This document shows positions 15,163 through 25,957 of a DNA stretch of 35,838 nt, one piece after another (within the stretch, counting starts at the first letter, position 1; each line of letters starts with the position of its first letter). Source of the DNA: Rhizobiaceae bacterium. Lineage in GTDB: Bacteria; Pseudomonadota; Alphaproteobacteria; Rhizobiales; Rhizobiaceae. The translations under genes and the position numbers were made by a program. The stretch spans positions 1 through 35,838 of the forward strand of contig JALSIJ010000004.1 in NCBI GenBank assembly GCA_026981655.1. Reading direction: 5' to 3'. The notes beneath the pieces were generated by a model. The model made no database searches, was not told the origin of the DNA, and saw nothing but the letters and a program-made list of their open reading frames with translations.

Positions 15163-17670
15163 CTAACCCGCCTTTTTAGCCGTGGTTATGGTATCAGCAA
15201 TCCATTTGGTAATTTTCTCATCCAGTGCATTTGGTGATACCGGCTTGGAAAGATAATCATCCATGCCTGCTTCAAAACACTTTTCCATATCGCCTTTAAT
15301 CACATGCGCAGTTACGCCGATTATTGGAACATGTTTACCAGAACTTAGCTCAAGCCTTCTAATTGCCCGTGTTGCATCATGACCATTCATAACCGGCATA
15401 GATACATCCATGCAGATGACTTTAGGGCAATGACGCTGGTAAAACTCCACTGCTTCCTGACCGTTCTCGGCGATTTTAAAGGTATAGCCAGTTTCATTCA
15501 GTATCTGGGTGAACACTATTTGGTTCACTTCATTATCTTCGGCAATCAACACATCAATTGATTCTTCCGGGATGCTTTTAATTAATGGAATATCGGCGAC
15601 AACATTTTCACTTTGGTTAACCGGATCGCTTTGGTTAAACGGACTTTTTTCTGACTCTGCGATTGTAGCTGGCGCTGCAATGTCTGAAACCATATCCGAG
15701 ATCACGGTTTTTCCAGATTTAGCATGAGCTTCATGCAGCACTTCGATCAATGTCTCCAAGAGCATTGAAGATCGGGTTGGCTTGGTCAAATGTGCTTGAA
15801 TGCCCAGCGACGAGAAAAGCGACCCATCACCCATTTGGTCGACAGAGGTCAGCATTATCAACGGTATTTCCGCCATGATCGGGTCAGAGCGCATAACTCG
15901 TGCCACATCACCACCATCCATATCAGGCATTTGGTAATCCAGTATAACGGCATCCCATTGACGATCTTCTTCATTGGCACTGCGCATTTCAGCCAAGGCA
16001 TCCAAACCATTGGCGCAGGTAAATGGATTGAAACGCCAGGCGGTCAGTTGCTCTAAAAGTATTGAACGATTGATCGCATTGTCATCGACCACAAGAATTC
16101 GCGCGCCGGTCACATCAACCGGTAATGGCTTTTGTGCCCTGGCTTCCTTGTAAACTGGCAATATAATTGTAAACCAGAATGTCGAGCCCTCGCCAACGAC
16201 GCTTTCCACTCCGATTTCACCGTCCATCAGGCGTGCCAGCGAACCGGCAATTGCAAGTCCAAGACCTGTGCCTTCATGCTTGCGTGTTGCACTCTCATCA
16301 ACTTGGGAAAATTTCTCAAAAATTTTGGCTTGCTGGTCCTCAGGAATACCGATGCCGGTATCCTTGATTTTAAACAGAAGTTTTGAGGCCGCATTTCCCT
16401 CTGCGTCGGTGCAGGTTTCGCTGGATACATCTAAATAAACTTCACCAACTTCGGTAAATTTTACGGCATTGCCCATCAGGTTCGTAACAATTTGACGAAT
16501 ACGCCCAACGTCACCAATATGCTGTTCTGCCAATTTTGGATCTATACGTACAATCAGCTCAAGATTCTTTTCGGCAATTGCTGTTGATAGTAAAGTCGCC
16601 ACATCTTCGATCGCCTCACGCAACGAAAAGGGTGCGGGATCCAATTCCATCTGACCCGCATCAATTTTTGAAAAATCTAATATATCATTGATAATCGTCA
16701 ATAGCGCGGCACCTGATTTTACTATCACATCGGTGAACATTTTTTGCTTTGCATCGAGTTGGGTGTTTGCCAATAACTCAGACATGCCCATTACGCCATT
16801 CATAGGAGTGCGAATTTCGTGGGACATATTGGCCAAAAATTCTGATTTTGCCCGATCAGCGGTTTTTGCATGGATAAGTGCTTTGCGCGATAATTTTGTT
16901 TGTGTCGCAAGCGAACCGATAATCTTGTGAATAAAAATGTCCAGTGGCGCAAAGACAACAACCGCCAGAAGCACCAGGGCACCCATTGTGAACAATAGAA
17001 ATTTCTCGAGTAATGCACCCTGTTCGGATGACAAAACAAACAGATCTTTTTGCAACAACTGAAAGGCATCACGGTTCGAATGTTTGACAATACCATCGTA
17101 TTTGCCAAATGTTTCGCGGGTCAACCAATACATATCAGACTTGGTGCGAGCATTGGTTACCTTGGTCGGATCAACGAGTTCAAAGTGATCTTTAAACGGA
17201 TTATCCGCTTTCATGAACCTGGAAGATTTGATGATCTTGCTTTTGATATATGCCGGTATAGCAACCCAGGCAATCTGCAACTTCGCCAATTCGCTGGCGG
17301 CAGTTTCCTGCAGAAAAATTAAAGACTTCTTGAGCGATATTATATCAGATTCAACTGGCAAAGATGCCAAATAGGCCTTTTTTTCTTTGAAAGACATTCC
17401 CGCTGTTGCTGCTCTGATTTTTGACTGGTCGATAGATCGGGGCATCGTCACACTGATTTTTTCAGCCCGCTCAGCAATCGCCTGCATCGCTTGATCAGTT
17501 GAAGACAGCTGACTTTCCAACACTCGGATGGAATTGAACCTGGAATTTTGTTCACTTTGCTCAGCGTAAAATAATAGACAAATTACCCCAATTACCAATA
17601 ATGCCGTCAAATAAGAGACGCGAATTGCCCAGGTTGCAAATTGCCAACGTTTCAGACCAGTTTCACTCAT
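15163..17670 (-). CDS. Hybrid sensor histidine kinase with two receiver domains
   Basis: An 835-residue inner-membrane kinase. Transmembrane helices at about 15-36 and 223-245 enclose a helical extracytoplasmic sensor of about 185 residues that I do not recognise. HisKA carries [12 protein letters not shown] with the phospho-accepting His284. The ATPase domain shows the N box NLMGNAVKF (397-405), DTGIGIPED (437) and GTGLGLAIA (467). Receiver 1 has DD at 529-530, phospho-acceptor Asp578 and Lys630. Receiver 2 has EDN at 711-713, Asp755 and Lys809. No Hpt domain and no adjacent response regulator are present, so a separate phosphotransfer protein must be used. BarA/RcsC-like architecture; the signal is unknown. 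Confidence 0.92.
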   Translation of the reverse strand: MSETGLKRWQFATWAIRVSYLTALLVIGVICLLFYAEQSEQNSRFNSIRVLESQLSSTDQAMQAIAERAEKISVTMPRSIDQSKIRAATAGMSFKEKKAYLASLPVESDIISLKKSLIFLQETAASELAKLQIAWVAIPAYIKSKIIKSSRFMKADNPFKDHFELVDPTKVTNARTKSDMYWLTRETFGKYDGIVKHSNRDAFQLLQKDLFVLSSEQGALLEKFLLFTMGALVLLAVVVFAPLDIFIHKIIGSLATQTKLSRKALIHAKTADRAKSEFLANMSHEIRTPMNGVMGMSELLANTQLDAKQKMFTDVIVKSGAALLTIINDILDFSKIDAGQMELDPAPFSLREAIEDVATLLSTAIAEKNLELIVRIDPKLAEQHIGDVGRIRQIVTNLMGNAVKFTEVGEVYLDVSSETCTDAEGNAASKLLFKIKDTGIGIPEDQQAKIFEKFSQVDESATRKHEGTGLGLAIAGSLARLMDGEIGVESVVGEGSTFWFTIILPVYKEARAQKPLPVDVTGARILVVDDNAINRSILLEQLTAWRFNPFTCANGLDALAEMRSANEEDRQWDAVILDYQMPDMDGGDVARVMRSDPIMAEIPLIMLTSVDQMGDGSLFSSLGIQAHLTKPTRSSMLLETLIEVLHEAHAKSGKTVISDMVSDIAAPATIAESEKSPFNQSDPVNQSENVVADIPLIKSIPEESIDVLIAEDNEVNQIVFTQILNETGYTFKIAENGQEAVEFYQRHCPKVICMDVSMPVMNGHDATRAIRRLELSSGKHVPIIGVTAHVIKGDMEKCFEAGMDDYLSKPVSPNALDEKITKWIADTITTAKKAG

Positions 17671-17748
17671 TTTCTACTTTCTCCCAACGCTCAGGAGAAA
17701 ATACACCTATATGGTTAAGATAGGTTGAAACTAAAACAAATTACTCTT

Positions 17749-18879
17749 TTATGTGGGGCGCACCAGAATTCCACCGGAAACAGGCCGCCGGCAACCGGTG
17801 GTACGAGGGAAAGTAATGGGCATATTTTTGCTTGCCCGGATTGCCAGATAGGCGAAAGCCTCTGCCTCCATTGCCCCTCCGTCAAATCCTACATCTTCTG
17901 CGCTCATTACCTGACTACTTTGTGCTATTGCCAGTTGTTTGAGGTCGTCCATTATGACCTTATTCTTTCGCCCACCTCCGCAAATTACCCACAGTTGAGG
18001 CGCTGCAGGCAAGTGAACGCACGCAAGGAAAATTGACTTTGCAGTAAGTCTGGCAAGTGTGCGGGCACCATCCGAAAGTTCCATCTCCGCCGGAGCAGGC
18101 ACTTTGAAGTCATTTCGGTCGAGGGATTTTGGCAATTCCTGCGCAAAATAGGGCGATGCCAAATAACGATCCAGAACAGTTTTATTGATTTCACCTTCGC
18201 TGGCAATTTTGCCCCCTTGATCCATAGGAATTCCAGCGGCAGATTGCACCCATTGATCAATCAAAGCATTGCCGGGGCCAGTATCAAAGGCAAATAATTC
18301 ACCATCGAACGGCACATAGGTTATGTTTGAAATGCCGCCAATATTGACGAAAGCAACGGGCCAATCCAGGTGCAATTCGCGCGGTAATGTCTGGCTTAAA
18401 GCCCGATGGTAGATTGGCACTAATGGCGCACCCTGCCCGCCGGTACGCATATCATTTGCACGCATATCGTAGACTACGGGAATGCCAGTTGCCTCTGCCA
18501 ATTCACGACCATTGCCCAATTGCACCGTTAGGCCAATATGCGGCCGGTGAAGCACGGTTTGGCCGTGAAATCCAATAAGATCAATATCGCCTGGATGAAG
18601 GTTGTTAAGAACAAGAAACCGGGCTACAGCATCGGCGTGCAAGCCGGTTATTAAATCCTCCAAACCGTCGAGTTTACCTGGCCTTGAATCACGATCCTCA
18701 CCAATCAGCTGAGCATCAACCAGCCCCTGCTCGATCTTGCAGCGCGTATCGGGGTCATACTCAACTTCCAGCGATGGACCGCGTTCAACAATGCTTTCAC
18801 CATCGGAACGAATTAGGGCAACATCGACACCATCCATCGACGTGCCGCTCATCAGCCCTATGGATGTCATCAAAGTCAA
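17749..18879 (-). CDS. anmK: Anhydro-N-acetylmuramic acid kinase AnmK
   Basis: A 376-residue kinase that hydrolyses and phosphorylates 1,6-anhydro-MurNAc from recycled peptidoglycan to MurNAc 6-phosphate. GLMSGTSMDGVDVAL near the N-terminus is the nucleotide-binding signature, and FVNIGGISNITYV and DTGPGNALIDQWV are also family-typical. The reading frame begins at TTG 18879. That TTG is eight bases after AGGAG, whereas the ATG at 18870 is 17 bases away, so TTG initiation is plausible. It is divergent from tyrS, separated by about 110 bases, an arrangement common in alphaproteobacteria. Confidence 0.94.
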   Translation of the reverse strand: MTLMTSIGLMSGTSMDGVDVALIRSDGESIVERGPSLEVEYDPDTRCKIEQGLVDAQLIGEDRDSRPGKLDGLEDLITGLHADAVARFLVLNNLHPGDIDLIGFHGQTVLHRPHIGLTVQLGNGRELAEATGIPVVYDMRANDMRTGGQGAPLVPIYHRALSQTLPRELHLDWPVAFVNIGGISNITYVPFDGELFAFDTGPGNALIDQWVQSAAGIPMDQGGKIASEGEINKTVLDRYLASPYFAQELPKSLDRNDFKVPAPAEMELSDGARTLARLTAKSIFLACVHLPAAPQLWVICGGGRKNKVIMDDLKQLAIAQSSQVMSAEDVGFDGGAMEAEAFAYLAIRASKNMPITFPRTTGCRRPVSGGILVRPT

Positions 18880-18990
18880 ATGGGTTGCTCCTGATTATTT
18901 GTCGAACCGAGCCATAATTTACGTGAATTTTAACAGTGAAGCTGTTAGAGGGTGCGGCGGTTAAATAATTCATAACGTGCGGAAAGAACC

Positions 18991-20241
18991 ATGACCAGCT
19001 TCAAATCAGAATTCCTTCATACACTGCAAGAACGGGGCTTTATTCATCAAACATCTGATGATGCCGGCCTTGATGCGCTTTTTCAGAAGGAAACCGTTTC
19101 CGCCTATATTGGATTTGATTGCACGGCGGCAAGCCTGCATGCGGGCTCAATGGTCCAGATCATGATGTTGCATTGGCTGCAAAAAACCGGCCATCGTCCG
19201 GTCCCTTTGATGGGCGGCGGCACATCTATGGTTGGCGACCCATCGGGCAAGGATGAAAGCCGCCAGATGCTTACGGTTGAAAAAATTGAAAAAAACAAGG
19301 CTGGAATTCGCAAGATATTTGAAAGTTTCCTTGAATTTGGCGACGGCCCGAATGATGCGGTAATGCCGGACAATGCTGACTGGTTGTTGAAAATCAACTA
19401 TGTTGAGTTTCTGCGCGATTACGGTAAAAATTTCTCGGTCAATGCAATGCTGGCACGCGATTCGGTTAAAATGCGGCTGGAGAGACAGCAGCATCTATCC
19501 TTCCTTGAGTTCAACTACATGATCTTGCAGGCCTATGATTTCGTCGAACTCAATCGCCGATATGGGTGCCGACTACAAATGGGTGGCTCTGATCAATGGG
19601 GTAACATTGTTTCCGGTGTGGATTTGGGCAGGCGCAGCGGCACGCCAGAACTTTTTGCGCTGACCACCCCATTGCTCTCCACATCATCCGGCGCCAAAAT
19701 GGGCAAAACGGCCGCTGGTGCCGTATGGCTTAACCCTGATATGCTGTCGCCCTACGACTTTTGGCAATATTGGCGCAACACAGAAGATGCCGACGTTGAA
19801 CGGTTCCTAAAACTGTTCACCACCATGCCAATGGACGAAGTGACGAGGCTCGCAGCACTTGATGGCGCAGAAATCAACGAGGCCAAAAAGATTTTGGCGA
19901 CCGAGATTACCGCACTTGTTCACGGGCGGGAAATTGCTGATCAGGCAAATGAAACGGCGCGCAAAACTTTTGAAGAAGGAACGGTATCAAGCGATCTGCC
20001 AACCATTCAAATAGATGCAGCCGCATTAAATGATGGTCAGGGTATTCTGTCGCTTCTGGTTGCAGCAGGACTAGCCGCATCAAACGGAGAAGCACGCCGC
20101 CACATTAAGGGCGGCGCGGTGCGGGTCAATGATGAGCCATGTAAAGACGAACGCGCTACAATCGGCGCTGATAAGCTTAAAGATGGCGCCATAAAACTTT
20201 CAATCGGCAAAAAGCGACATGTGCTAGTGCGAGCCGATTAG
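18991..20241 (+). CDS. tyrS: Tyrosyl-tRNA synthetase
   Basis: A 416-residue class I aminoacyl-tRNA synthetase charging tRNA-Tyr. The HIGH-equivalent is SLHAGSMVQ (His50), [14 protein letters not shown] forms the tyrosine pocket, [10 protein letters not shown] is at about 197-206 and the KMSKS loop is KMGKT at 236-240, the bacterial TyrRS form. An S4 RNA-binding domain occupies the C-terminus (about 350-410; [18 protein letters not shown]). The start follows GGAAAG. A 6-bp-stem hairpin (18931-18947) lies in the leader. It converges with the AsmA-like gene. Confidence 0.97.
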   Translation: MTSFKSEFLHTLQERGFIHQTSDDAGLDALFQKETVSAYIGFDCTAASLHAGSMVQIMMLHWLQKTGHRPVPLMGGGTSMVGDPSGKDESRQMLTVEKIEKNKAGIRKIFESFLEFGDGPNDAVMPDNADWLLKINYVEFLRDYGKNFSVNAMLARDSVKMRLERQQHLSFLEFNYMILQAYDFVELNRRYGCRLQMGGSDQWGNIVSGVDLGRRSGTPELFALTTPLLSTSSGAKMGKTAAGAVWLNPDMLSPYDFWQYWRNTEDADVERFLKLFTTMPMDEVTRLAALDGAEINEAKKILATEITALVHGREIADQANETARKTFEEGTVSSDLPTIQIDAAALNDGQGILSLLVAAGLAASNGEARRHIKGGAVRVNDEPCKDERATIGADKLKDGAIKLSIGKKRHVLVRAD

Positions 20242-20260
20242 AAGATGTCCTAATTTTTGC

Positions 20261-23200
20261 CTATTTGCGGAATTCGAAAATTTTCCGAAAAACACCAGGT
20301 GCTATTACTGAAATGGGGTTTACTGTGATAATCGGGTTTCGCGCCTTGCCGCGCAGCCGGTAGGTGATGCCCAAAAATCCGCGCTTGGTTCCATCACCAA
20401 ATGCCAGATTAACAATCGGAATTTTCGATGCGAACCTGTTCAGCCCATATCCCGGCAAATAGGTGCCCCTTAAATCCATAACACCTTCGGCATTGTAAAC
20501 AGTTCCGGCAAAATTTGACCCGACATCAGAGGCACGCAACAATCCATTCCTGATAACCAGTGAATTGTTGTCTTTGATAATATCTGCCGTGGCGACATTT
20601 ATTTTAACATCATTTGGATCAATGCTCGGCTTGACCACCTCATTGGGTTGATCGCGGTTTTGCTTTTTGGCTTTAGAGGCTTTTTGTGACAAAAGGCGTT
20701 TAAGACGTGGTTCATTCTTCAAGCGAAATTTCGCAACCTTCACTTTGCCCTTATGTGGCCCGTCGCCTTTTTGCTTGAACGTTGCGGAGAGTTGTCCTCC
20801 GGTCATTCGGCTATAAACATTCAGGAACCGAAGCGCCTGCCCGGCATTAGAACTCACCAGCTTGGTGGTGGTTACACCATTTTCAGGAATTATAGACATG
20901 GTGGTTTTCAGATTTACATTTGTGTTGCCAACCATCGTGGCGCGAGACAATTGGCCATTTCTTTGCGCATAATTAATTGAAACATCTGAGAACACCACAT
21001 CACCGAAACCGCGAACCCGTGAAATCCTGGCCGTTAGGGTTATATATCCTGACTTGGTCAGCTTAGATTTTGGCGCACCTTGATTTATAATCTGGTTGAT
21101 GACGGCGCGTGCATCAAAGGCAGAGCCATTCGCTACAATTTTATACCCCGCCTTTGTGCGATTTACCGTGACTTTGAAATTATCTCCTTTGTTCAACACG
21201 AGTTTTGAAAAGTTGGCTTTTTTGACCCCACGTTTGTCCAAATCAATATTGCCAACAACAGAAAATCCGGCGCCAAACAACTTGAAATTAGTTATCTTGG
21301 TGTTTTCCCCTGTGGTCCGCATGGTAAATTCAGCCTTCCCACGTATTCCACTGCCTTTTGACCAGCTGATCCAGGGAAAAGAGAGCACCGATTTGGTCAG
21401 GTCGACAGAGACCTTGCTTACCCCTTCTTCTCCGGTTGCGGTCAATAGAACCGTAACCTTGCCTTTCAGAATTGTATCAAGATCCAGACCAAGCTTTCTT
21501 CTCGCTTTGCGGTCCAGTGTAAGTTTGACAATCTGTTTTGATGCGCCGCCTTGATTTTCACCAAATGGCTGCGACATATCAATCGTGCTTGGAATACCAT
21601 CAATACTGACATTGCCCTTGATCGTTGCAATTCCAGGTTTGGCAAAAATTGAAACATTGGCTTTGCTTAATTTGCGCCCCTGGAGAGGTTTTGCCAATGT
21701 CACACCACTCAACTTCATGTTGGCGGACCAATCGACATTGGAAATATCCAGCTCTTTCAATAGTGGAAAATTTAAATCGAGACCAATATTTGCATCTCCC
21801 GAAACATCCTTCGGTCGAATTTTGATTGCTTCCACCAGGTTCAAGGGTTTTTGAGATCCAATTTCTAATATATCGGCGGCTTTACCTTTCAAATCGAGTT
21901 TCAACGATGCCCGCGTGGGTTTGTCCTGAAAATCACCAATGTTGATCACACCGTTTGTGGCATCGACTGAACGGCCGTTTTCCATCTCAATTAACCCGGC
22001 GGTCAAATCAATGCGGGTTTTCATACCCTGGAACAAGACAGTTCCACTTGCCTGCGATATGGGCGGCATGTCACCAATGGTTTTGATTGTTGCACCGCTG
22101 ACGCTCAGATGGATACTTAACTGCTCGGGTGTGAATTTCTTGCCTTCGCGCACTTTGCCTAATATTCCGGCAGGTATTGCAGCATCAATTCGGGCATTGG
22201 TAATCTCGCCATTGCTAACGTGATCAATTACCCAGCGCCTGGCTTTTGTTGCAATGAAAATCGGCCAGATTTGTTTAACCGCCTCCACCGACATCCTGGG
22301 AATAGTAAGCGCCATTGCCAAAGATGGTGTTTCACCGGCAAAGCCAAAGCTTCCGGCACCACGAATATTCCCTTCCTTGCTCCAAAGGCTGATTTCATCC
22401 ATCTCAAGAACTTTATTAATCGGATCAAGTTTCCCCGAGACCTTAAATGTCGCATCGACCGATTGCCCCGGCGCATCGCCCGGTTTTGCAACGATGTCAT
22501 TGGCTATCAGTTCAAAAATCGGCTTACGCAAATTGGCGGCATCAATACTGTCACTTCTGGCAACAGAGGCTTTTGCCGGTTTATTTGACAATGGAAAACG
22601 AATTCCGCCGGTCAATACAGCACCTGATTGGGAAAAATAGACTGGCGACTTTTCCAATTCAATCTGGTTTTTACCGGGCAGCAGGCGAAGGTTGAATTGC
22701 CCACCTGAAAAAGCAACGACATCTTCGTGGCCAAATCGCGCAAGCCCGCGTGACACATCAATTTTAATGGTTGATTGACCGGAGTTCATATCCTGATCGT
22801 AGGGATGGTGATAAGTCAGCTTAAGTGGAGCATTCAGGCCAATTGCACCTTTGGTGCTGCTGACAGCATTTTCGAGAAAATCATTGGCATCCAGCCCGTC
22901 TATGTTGAGATTTAAGGCAAAACTGCCATCGGACTTTTCCCAGTTTCCATTCAATCGAACTTCCCGCAAGCCGAAATTAGCCACGGCATCAATGCTCAGT
23001 TTGCCGGTTTTGTCCTGAACCCGGACTGTCATATCGCGAATAAGGACATTTTTCGACAACCCACCAGATGCACCAAGTCCCTTAATCTGCAATTTTTTCC
23101 AGGTAACTTTTTCCAGCCCCGCAAAACCCATAGATTGAGACAGATAAAACAGCCGTTCAGCTGGAATTCGCATAATTTTTTCCAACTGCAAAGCATCCGG

Positions 23201-23701
23201 CCAATCACCGTCCCAACTTCGGCCGGTTAATCCTATCTGGCGCAGGTCGATCTGGGAATCTTCGATAAATATATTTTTTACCTTGAATTCGCCACGCAGC
23301 ATCGGCAATAATTTCACACCAATATGGATCTCTTTTGCATCGCCATATTGTCCACTATCGCCACTTTTAATGATTCTCACATCGTCGGCGACGACCGACA
23401 GAATTCCACTTTCGCCGAAGGAAATTCGCGCTTCATTTATCTCCGCTGATAATGTGGGGCCAAGGATCTTTGACAATGCGGAGGCGATCTCCACCCTTAA
23501 CCGGTCATTGGAAACCGGTCCGCGTGAGAGGAAATAAATTAAGCCGGCTGCAAAAATTACAGTCAGCACTGTGAACATAGTCAAGACCCGGAAAAGGCGC
23601 TTGATCATGCTATTTCCTCTCGGCATGTTTGCAGGAATAGTCTCCTGCGCCATGGCCGATGGAAAATGCGCTAACGGCTTTGGTTTATCGTTATGTGGCA
23701 T
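20261..23701 (-). CDS. Large AsmA/YhdP-like envelope protein (DUF3971 type)
   Basis: A 1146-residue protein with a cytoplasmic N-terminus, one transmembrane helix at about 38-59 (VLTMFTVLTVIFAAGLIYFL) and a very long, beta-rich periplasmic region. The opening VSNDRLRVEIASALSKILGPTLSAEINEARISF and the C-terminal LRGTYLPGYGLNRFASKIP ... RLRGKARNPIITVNPISVIAPGVFR are typical of AsmA-like C-terminal/YhdP proteins. These form bridges for phospholipid transport between the inner and outer membranes or affect outer-membrane biogenesis. Other ATGs at residues 17, 26 and 32 could be the true start; the last would place the helix immediately at the N-terminus. It is monocistronic, converging with tyrS and divergent from bcp. 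Confidence 0.88.
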   Translation of the reverse strand: MPHNDKPKPLAHFPSAMAQETIPANMPRGNSMIKRLFRVLTMFTVLTVIFAAGLIYFLSRGPVSNDRLRVEIASALSKILGPTLSAEINEARISFGESGILSVVADDVRIIKSGDSGQYGDAKEIHIGVKLLPMLRGEFKVKNIFIEDSQIDLRQIGLTGRSWDGDWPDALQLEKIMRIPAERLFYLSQSMGFAGLEKVTWKKLQIKGLGASGGLSKNVLIRDMTVRVQDKTGKLSIDAVANFGLREVRLNGNWEKSDGSFALNLNIDGLDANDFLENAVSSTKGAIGLNAPLKLTYHHPYDQDMNSGQSTIKIDVSRGLARFGHEDVVAFSGGQFNLRLLPGKNQIELEKSPVYFSQSGAVLTGGIRFPLSNKPAKASVARSDSIDAANLRKPIFELIANDIVAKPGDAPGQSVDATFKVSGKLDPINKVLEMDEISLWSKEGNIRGAGSFGFAGETPSLAMALTIPRMSVEAVKQIWPIFIATKARRWVIDHVSNGEITNARIDAAIPAGILGKVREGKKFTPEQLSIHLSVSGATIKTIGDMPPISQASGTVLFQGMKTRIDLTAGLIEMENGRSVDATNGVINIGDFQDKPTRASLKLDLKGKAADILEIGSQKPLNLVEAIKIRPKDVSGDANIGLDLNFPLLKELDISNVDWSANMKLSGVTLAKPLQGRKLSKANVSIFAKPGIATIKGNVSIDGIPSTIDMSQPFGENQGGASKQIVKLTLDRKARRKLGLDLDTILKGKVTVLLTATGEEGVSKVSVDLTKSVLSFPWISWSKGSGIRGKAEFTMRTTGENTKITNFKLFGAGFSVVGNIDLDKRGVKKANFSKLVLNKGDNFKVTVNRTKAGYKIVANGSAFDARAVINQIINQGAPKSKLTKSGYITLTARISRVRGFGDVVFSDVSINYAQRNGQLSRATMVGNTNVNLKTTMSIIPENGVTTTKLVSSNAGQALRFLNVYSRMTGGQLSATFKQKGDGPHKGKVKVAKFRLKNEPRLKRLLSQKASKAKKQNRDQPNEVVKPSIDPNDVKINVATADIIKDNNSLVIRNGLLRASDVGSNFAGTVYNAEGVMDLRGTYLPGYGLNRFASKIPIVNLAFGDGTKRGFLGITYRLRGKARNPIITVNPISVIAPGVFRKIFEFRK

Positions 23702-23907
23702 TGCACCGTTGTTTAACTCTTGGGCGAATCGATAGGGTAAACTGCACTTTGTTCATTCGTTTTAGACTAAAATTTGGGTCTATGACCTAGGGAGCATGCT
23801 GGATGGCGCCATGTCCAGTGGATGAAGCATATTTTTGCTGGCATTTAGAACCTGCTATCGTGTAATTTCGGCTAAATTTTGTCACATTTCACCCGGAGTC
23901 TTCGCAA

Positions 23908-24372
23908 ATGAACAAACCAGATATAGGTGATTTAGCACCTCAATTCAAACTGCCAACCGACGGCGAAGGCGAATTTGAACTATCGAGCAACAATGACAGC
24001 AAAATAATAATATTCTTTTACCCAAAAGACGACACCCCCGGCTGCACCGCCGAGGCCATTGACTTTACAGCTGCAAAGCAGAAATTTGCCGATATTGGCG
24101 TGCAGATTTTTGGCATGTCTCCCGACCCGGTTAAAAAACATGACAAATTTAAATCCAAGCATGATCTTGATGTAACTTTGATTTCAGATGAGGATAAATC
24201 CACGCTTGAGGCTTATGGTGTCTGGGTGGAGAAAAGCATGTATGGGCGTAAATATATGGGCGTTGAACGCTCCACATTTTTGATAGGCGAAGATGGCGTG
24301 ATCATCAAAGCATGGCGAAAAGTTAAGGTTCCGGGCCATGTGGATGAAGTGCTAGCAGCCGCAAATAATTAG
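23908..24372 (+). CDS. bcp: Thioredoxin-dependent thiol peroxidase Bcp (BCP/PrxQ)
   Basis: A 154-residue peroxiredoxin that reduces hydrogen peroxide and organic hydroperoxides in the cytoplasm. The peroxidatic cysteine is Cys46 in FYPKDDTPGCTAEA, and FGMSPDP and GVERSTFLIGEDG are typical of the family. The resolving cysteine that many Bcp proteins carry five residues later is replaced by isoleucine, and no other cysteine exists. It should therefore work by a one-cysteine mechanism relying on an external thiol. GGAG nine bases upstream supports the start. The next gene, an M23 peptidase, follows after about 195 bases on the same strand. Confidence 0.95.
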   Translation: MNKPDIGDLAPQFKLPTDGEGEFELSSNNDSKIIIFFYPKDDTPGCTAEAIDFTAAKQKFADIGVQIFGMSPDPVKKHDKFKSKHDLDVTLISDEDKSTLEAYGVWVEKSMYGRKYMGVERSTFLIGEDGVIIKAWRKVKVPGHVDEVLAAANN

Positions 24373-24568
24373 AAACATGGACCGAATTCCTCGCACCGGT
24401 CCTCTGCCTGCATCACGTTGAACAAATTTCCGGCCACCGGTTACTCATCGGGATTTGATATTAATTGAATACTTTTTGGCTCTGGCAAAACTTTGTTAAC
24501 CATAACCGGTAACACTCTGCCTAATGACTTACCGACAAAGTATTTAATCCAAGTGAGTAACCAGTAGC

Positions 24569-25900
24569 ATGAGTTATCAACCAATTCAAAAAAAACAAAC
24601 CAGTTTTGGCAAGCGGTCAGAGCCTCACACAATTACGATTACCAAAGGCAAGAACTCCCGGAAATTCACTGTGCAACCGGTCATGTTTGCCAGTATATGC
24701 GGTGTTGTCAGCCTGTTTATGCTCAGTTATCTGGGTGCAACGGCTTATCTGGTGCTGCGGGACGACCTTATTGGCGCTTCCCTTGCGCGCCAGGCTCGGA
24801 TCCAACACGGTTACGAGGACCGAATTGCGGCGCTGCGTTCCAGAATTGACTTAATTACCAGCCAGCAGCTTTTAGAGCAGCAAGCGGTTGAAACTCGCGT
24901 TCAAGAATTGGTGAACAGGCAAAATGAGTTGGGTACCAGAACCAATGTATTCGGTTCGGTGCTCAAAAAGGCTGCAGGCAATGGACTTGCTCCGGCCAAA
25001 ATTATCATGCCAAAAACGCGCCCAAATGATAAAACCGCCAAAATTTCAATTGGCATAAACTCTAATACTGCTTCTGCTGCAAATCCCAAAAACCTGAAAC
25101 TTGGGTCTCTACTGAGTACTGCCAACCCGTTTGCAAGTTCGATCCAGGAAATCAAATCGCCGCTGGTTGCCTCATCTAGATATTCCACGTCATTTGTTTC
25201 GTTGCGCGACCCGAATGGCGTATTTGCCAGTGTCGAGAATTCACTTCAGGATGTCGAATTGCAACAATTGTCCACATTGAAAAATCTTCGCAGCAAGGCA
25301 ATCAATAAGACAAACAAAATTGCAGGTATTCTGCGCCAAATCGGCGTATCAATTCCCTCACCTGTTACCAAAAACATTGGTGGCCCGCTGGTTGAGCTGG
25401 ATGGTGATCAGCGATTTAACAATCAGGTTACAGCGCTTGATGTGGCACTTGGAGATTTAACCAAAGCACGTAAAATTGCATCACGCCTCCCAATAGGCAG
25501 CCCCGCGCCGGGTCGCCCCACATCCAGCAGTTTTGGACGGCGGATGGATCCGATTTTACGGCGGGCCGCATTGCATTCGGGTATGGATATCAAAGCGCCA
25601 ATGGGGCACCCGGTTCAAGCAACAGGTTCAGGCAAAGTTACCAAAGCCGGCTGGAATGGCGGCTATGGTAAAATGGTGGAAATTTCACACGGCAACGGTT
25701 TGATTACCCGCTATGCTCATATGAGCCGGGTCAAAGTTAAAATTGGTCAATGGGTAACTTCTGGAACAATTGTTGGCAAAGTTGGCAGTACCGGAAGATC
25801 AACCGGGCCGCACCTGCATTATGAAGTGCGCCATCGCGGCAAGCCGCAAAATCCTGCCCGCTATGTGCGTGCCGGTACTAAAATCAAGTCCCTGCTGTAA
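24569..25900 (+). CDS. Inner-membrane M23 (LytM-type) peptidase
   Basis: A 443-residue protein anchored by a helix at about 37-63, with a periplasmic coiled-coil-like stretch (about 70-125), a Ser/Asn-rich linker and a C-terminal M23 domain (about 315-435). Zinc and catalytic residues are present: His336 and Asp340 in HSGMD, His384 in RYAHMS and HLH at 415-417 in GPHLHYEV. This predicts an active peptidoglycan endopeptidase rather than a degenerate LytM activator. Such proteins next to bcp are common in Rhizobiales. The Shine-Dalgarno before the ATG is weak. Confidence 0.92.
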   Translation: MSYQPIQKKQTSFGKRSEPHTITITKGKNSRKFTVQPVMFASICGVVSLFMLSYLGATAYLVLRDDLIGASLARQARIQHGYEDRIAALRSRIDLITSQQLLEQQAVETRVQELVNRQNELGTRTNVFGSVLKKAAGNGLAPAKIIMPKTRPNDKTAKISIGINSNTASAANPKNLKLGSLLSTANPFASSIQEIKSPLVASSRYSTSFVSLRDPNGVFASVENSLQDVELQQLSTLKNLRSKAINKTNKIAGILRQIGVSIPSPVTKNIGGPLVELDGDQRFNNQVTALDVALGDLTKARKIASRLPIGSPAPGRPTSSSFGRRMDPILRRAALHSGMDIKAPMGHPVQATGSGKVTKAGWNGGYGKMVEISHGNGLITRYAHMSRVKVKIGQWVTSGTIVGKVGSTGRSTGPHLHYEVRHRGKPQNPARYVRAGTKIKSLL

Positions 25901-25957
25901 TTCTTGAAGTGCCTTGCGGGTAATTTCGTGCACGGCAATTCTTTGCTTTGCTCAGGC

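Noticed and set aside
18931-18947. TAACAG-TGAAG-CTGTTA hairpin upstream of tyrS as a possible attenuator
   Set aside because: It is a six-pair AT-rich stem with no following T run and no T-box features; T-box control of tyrS is not expected in proteobacteria.
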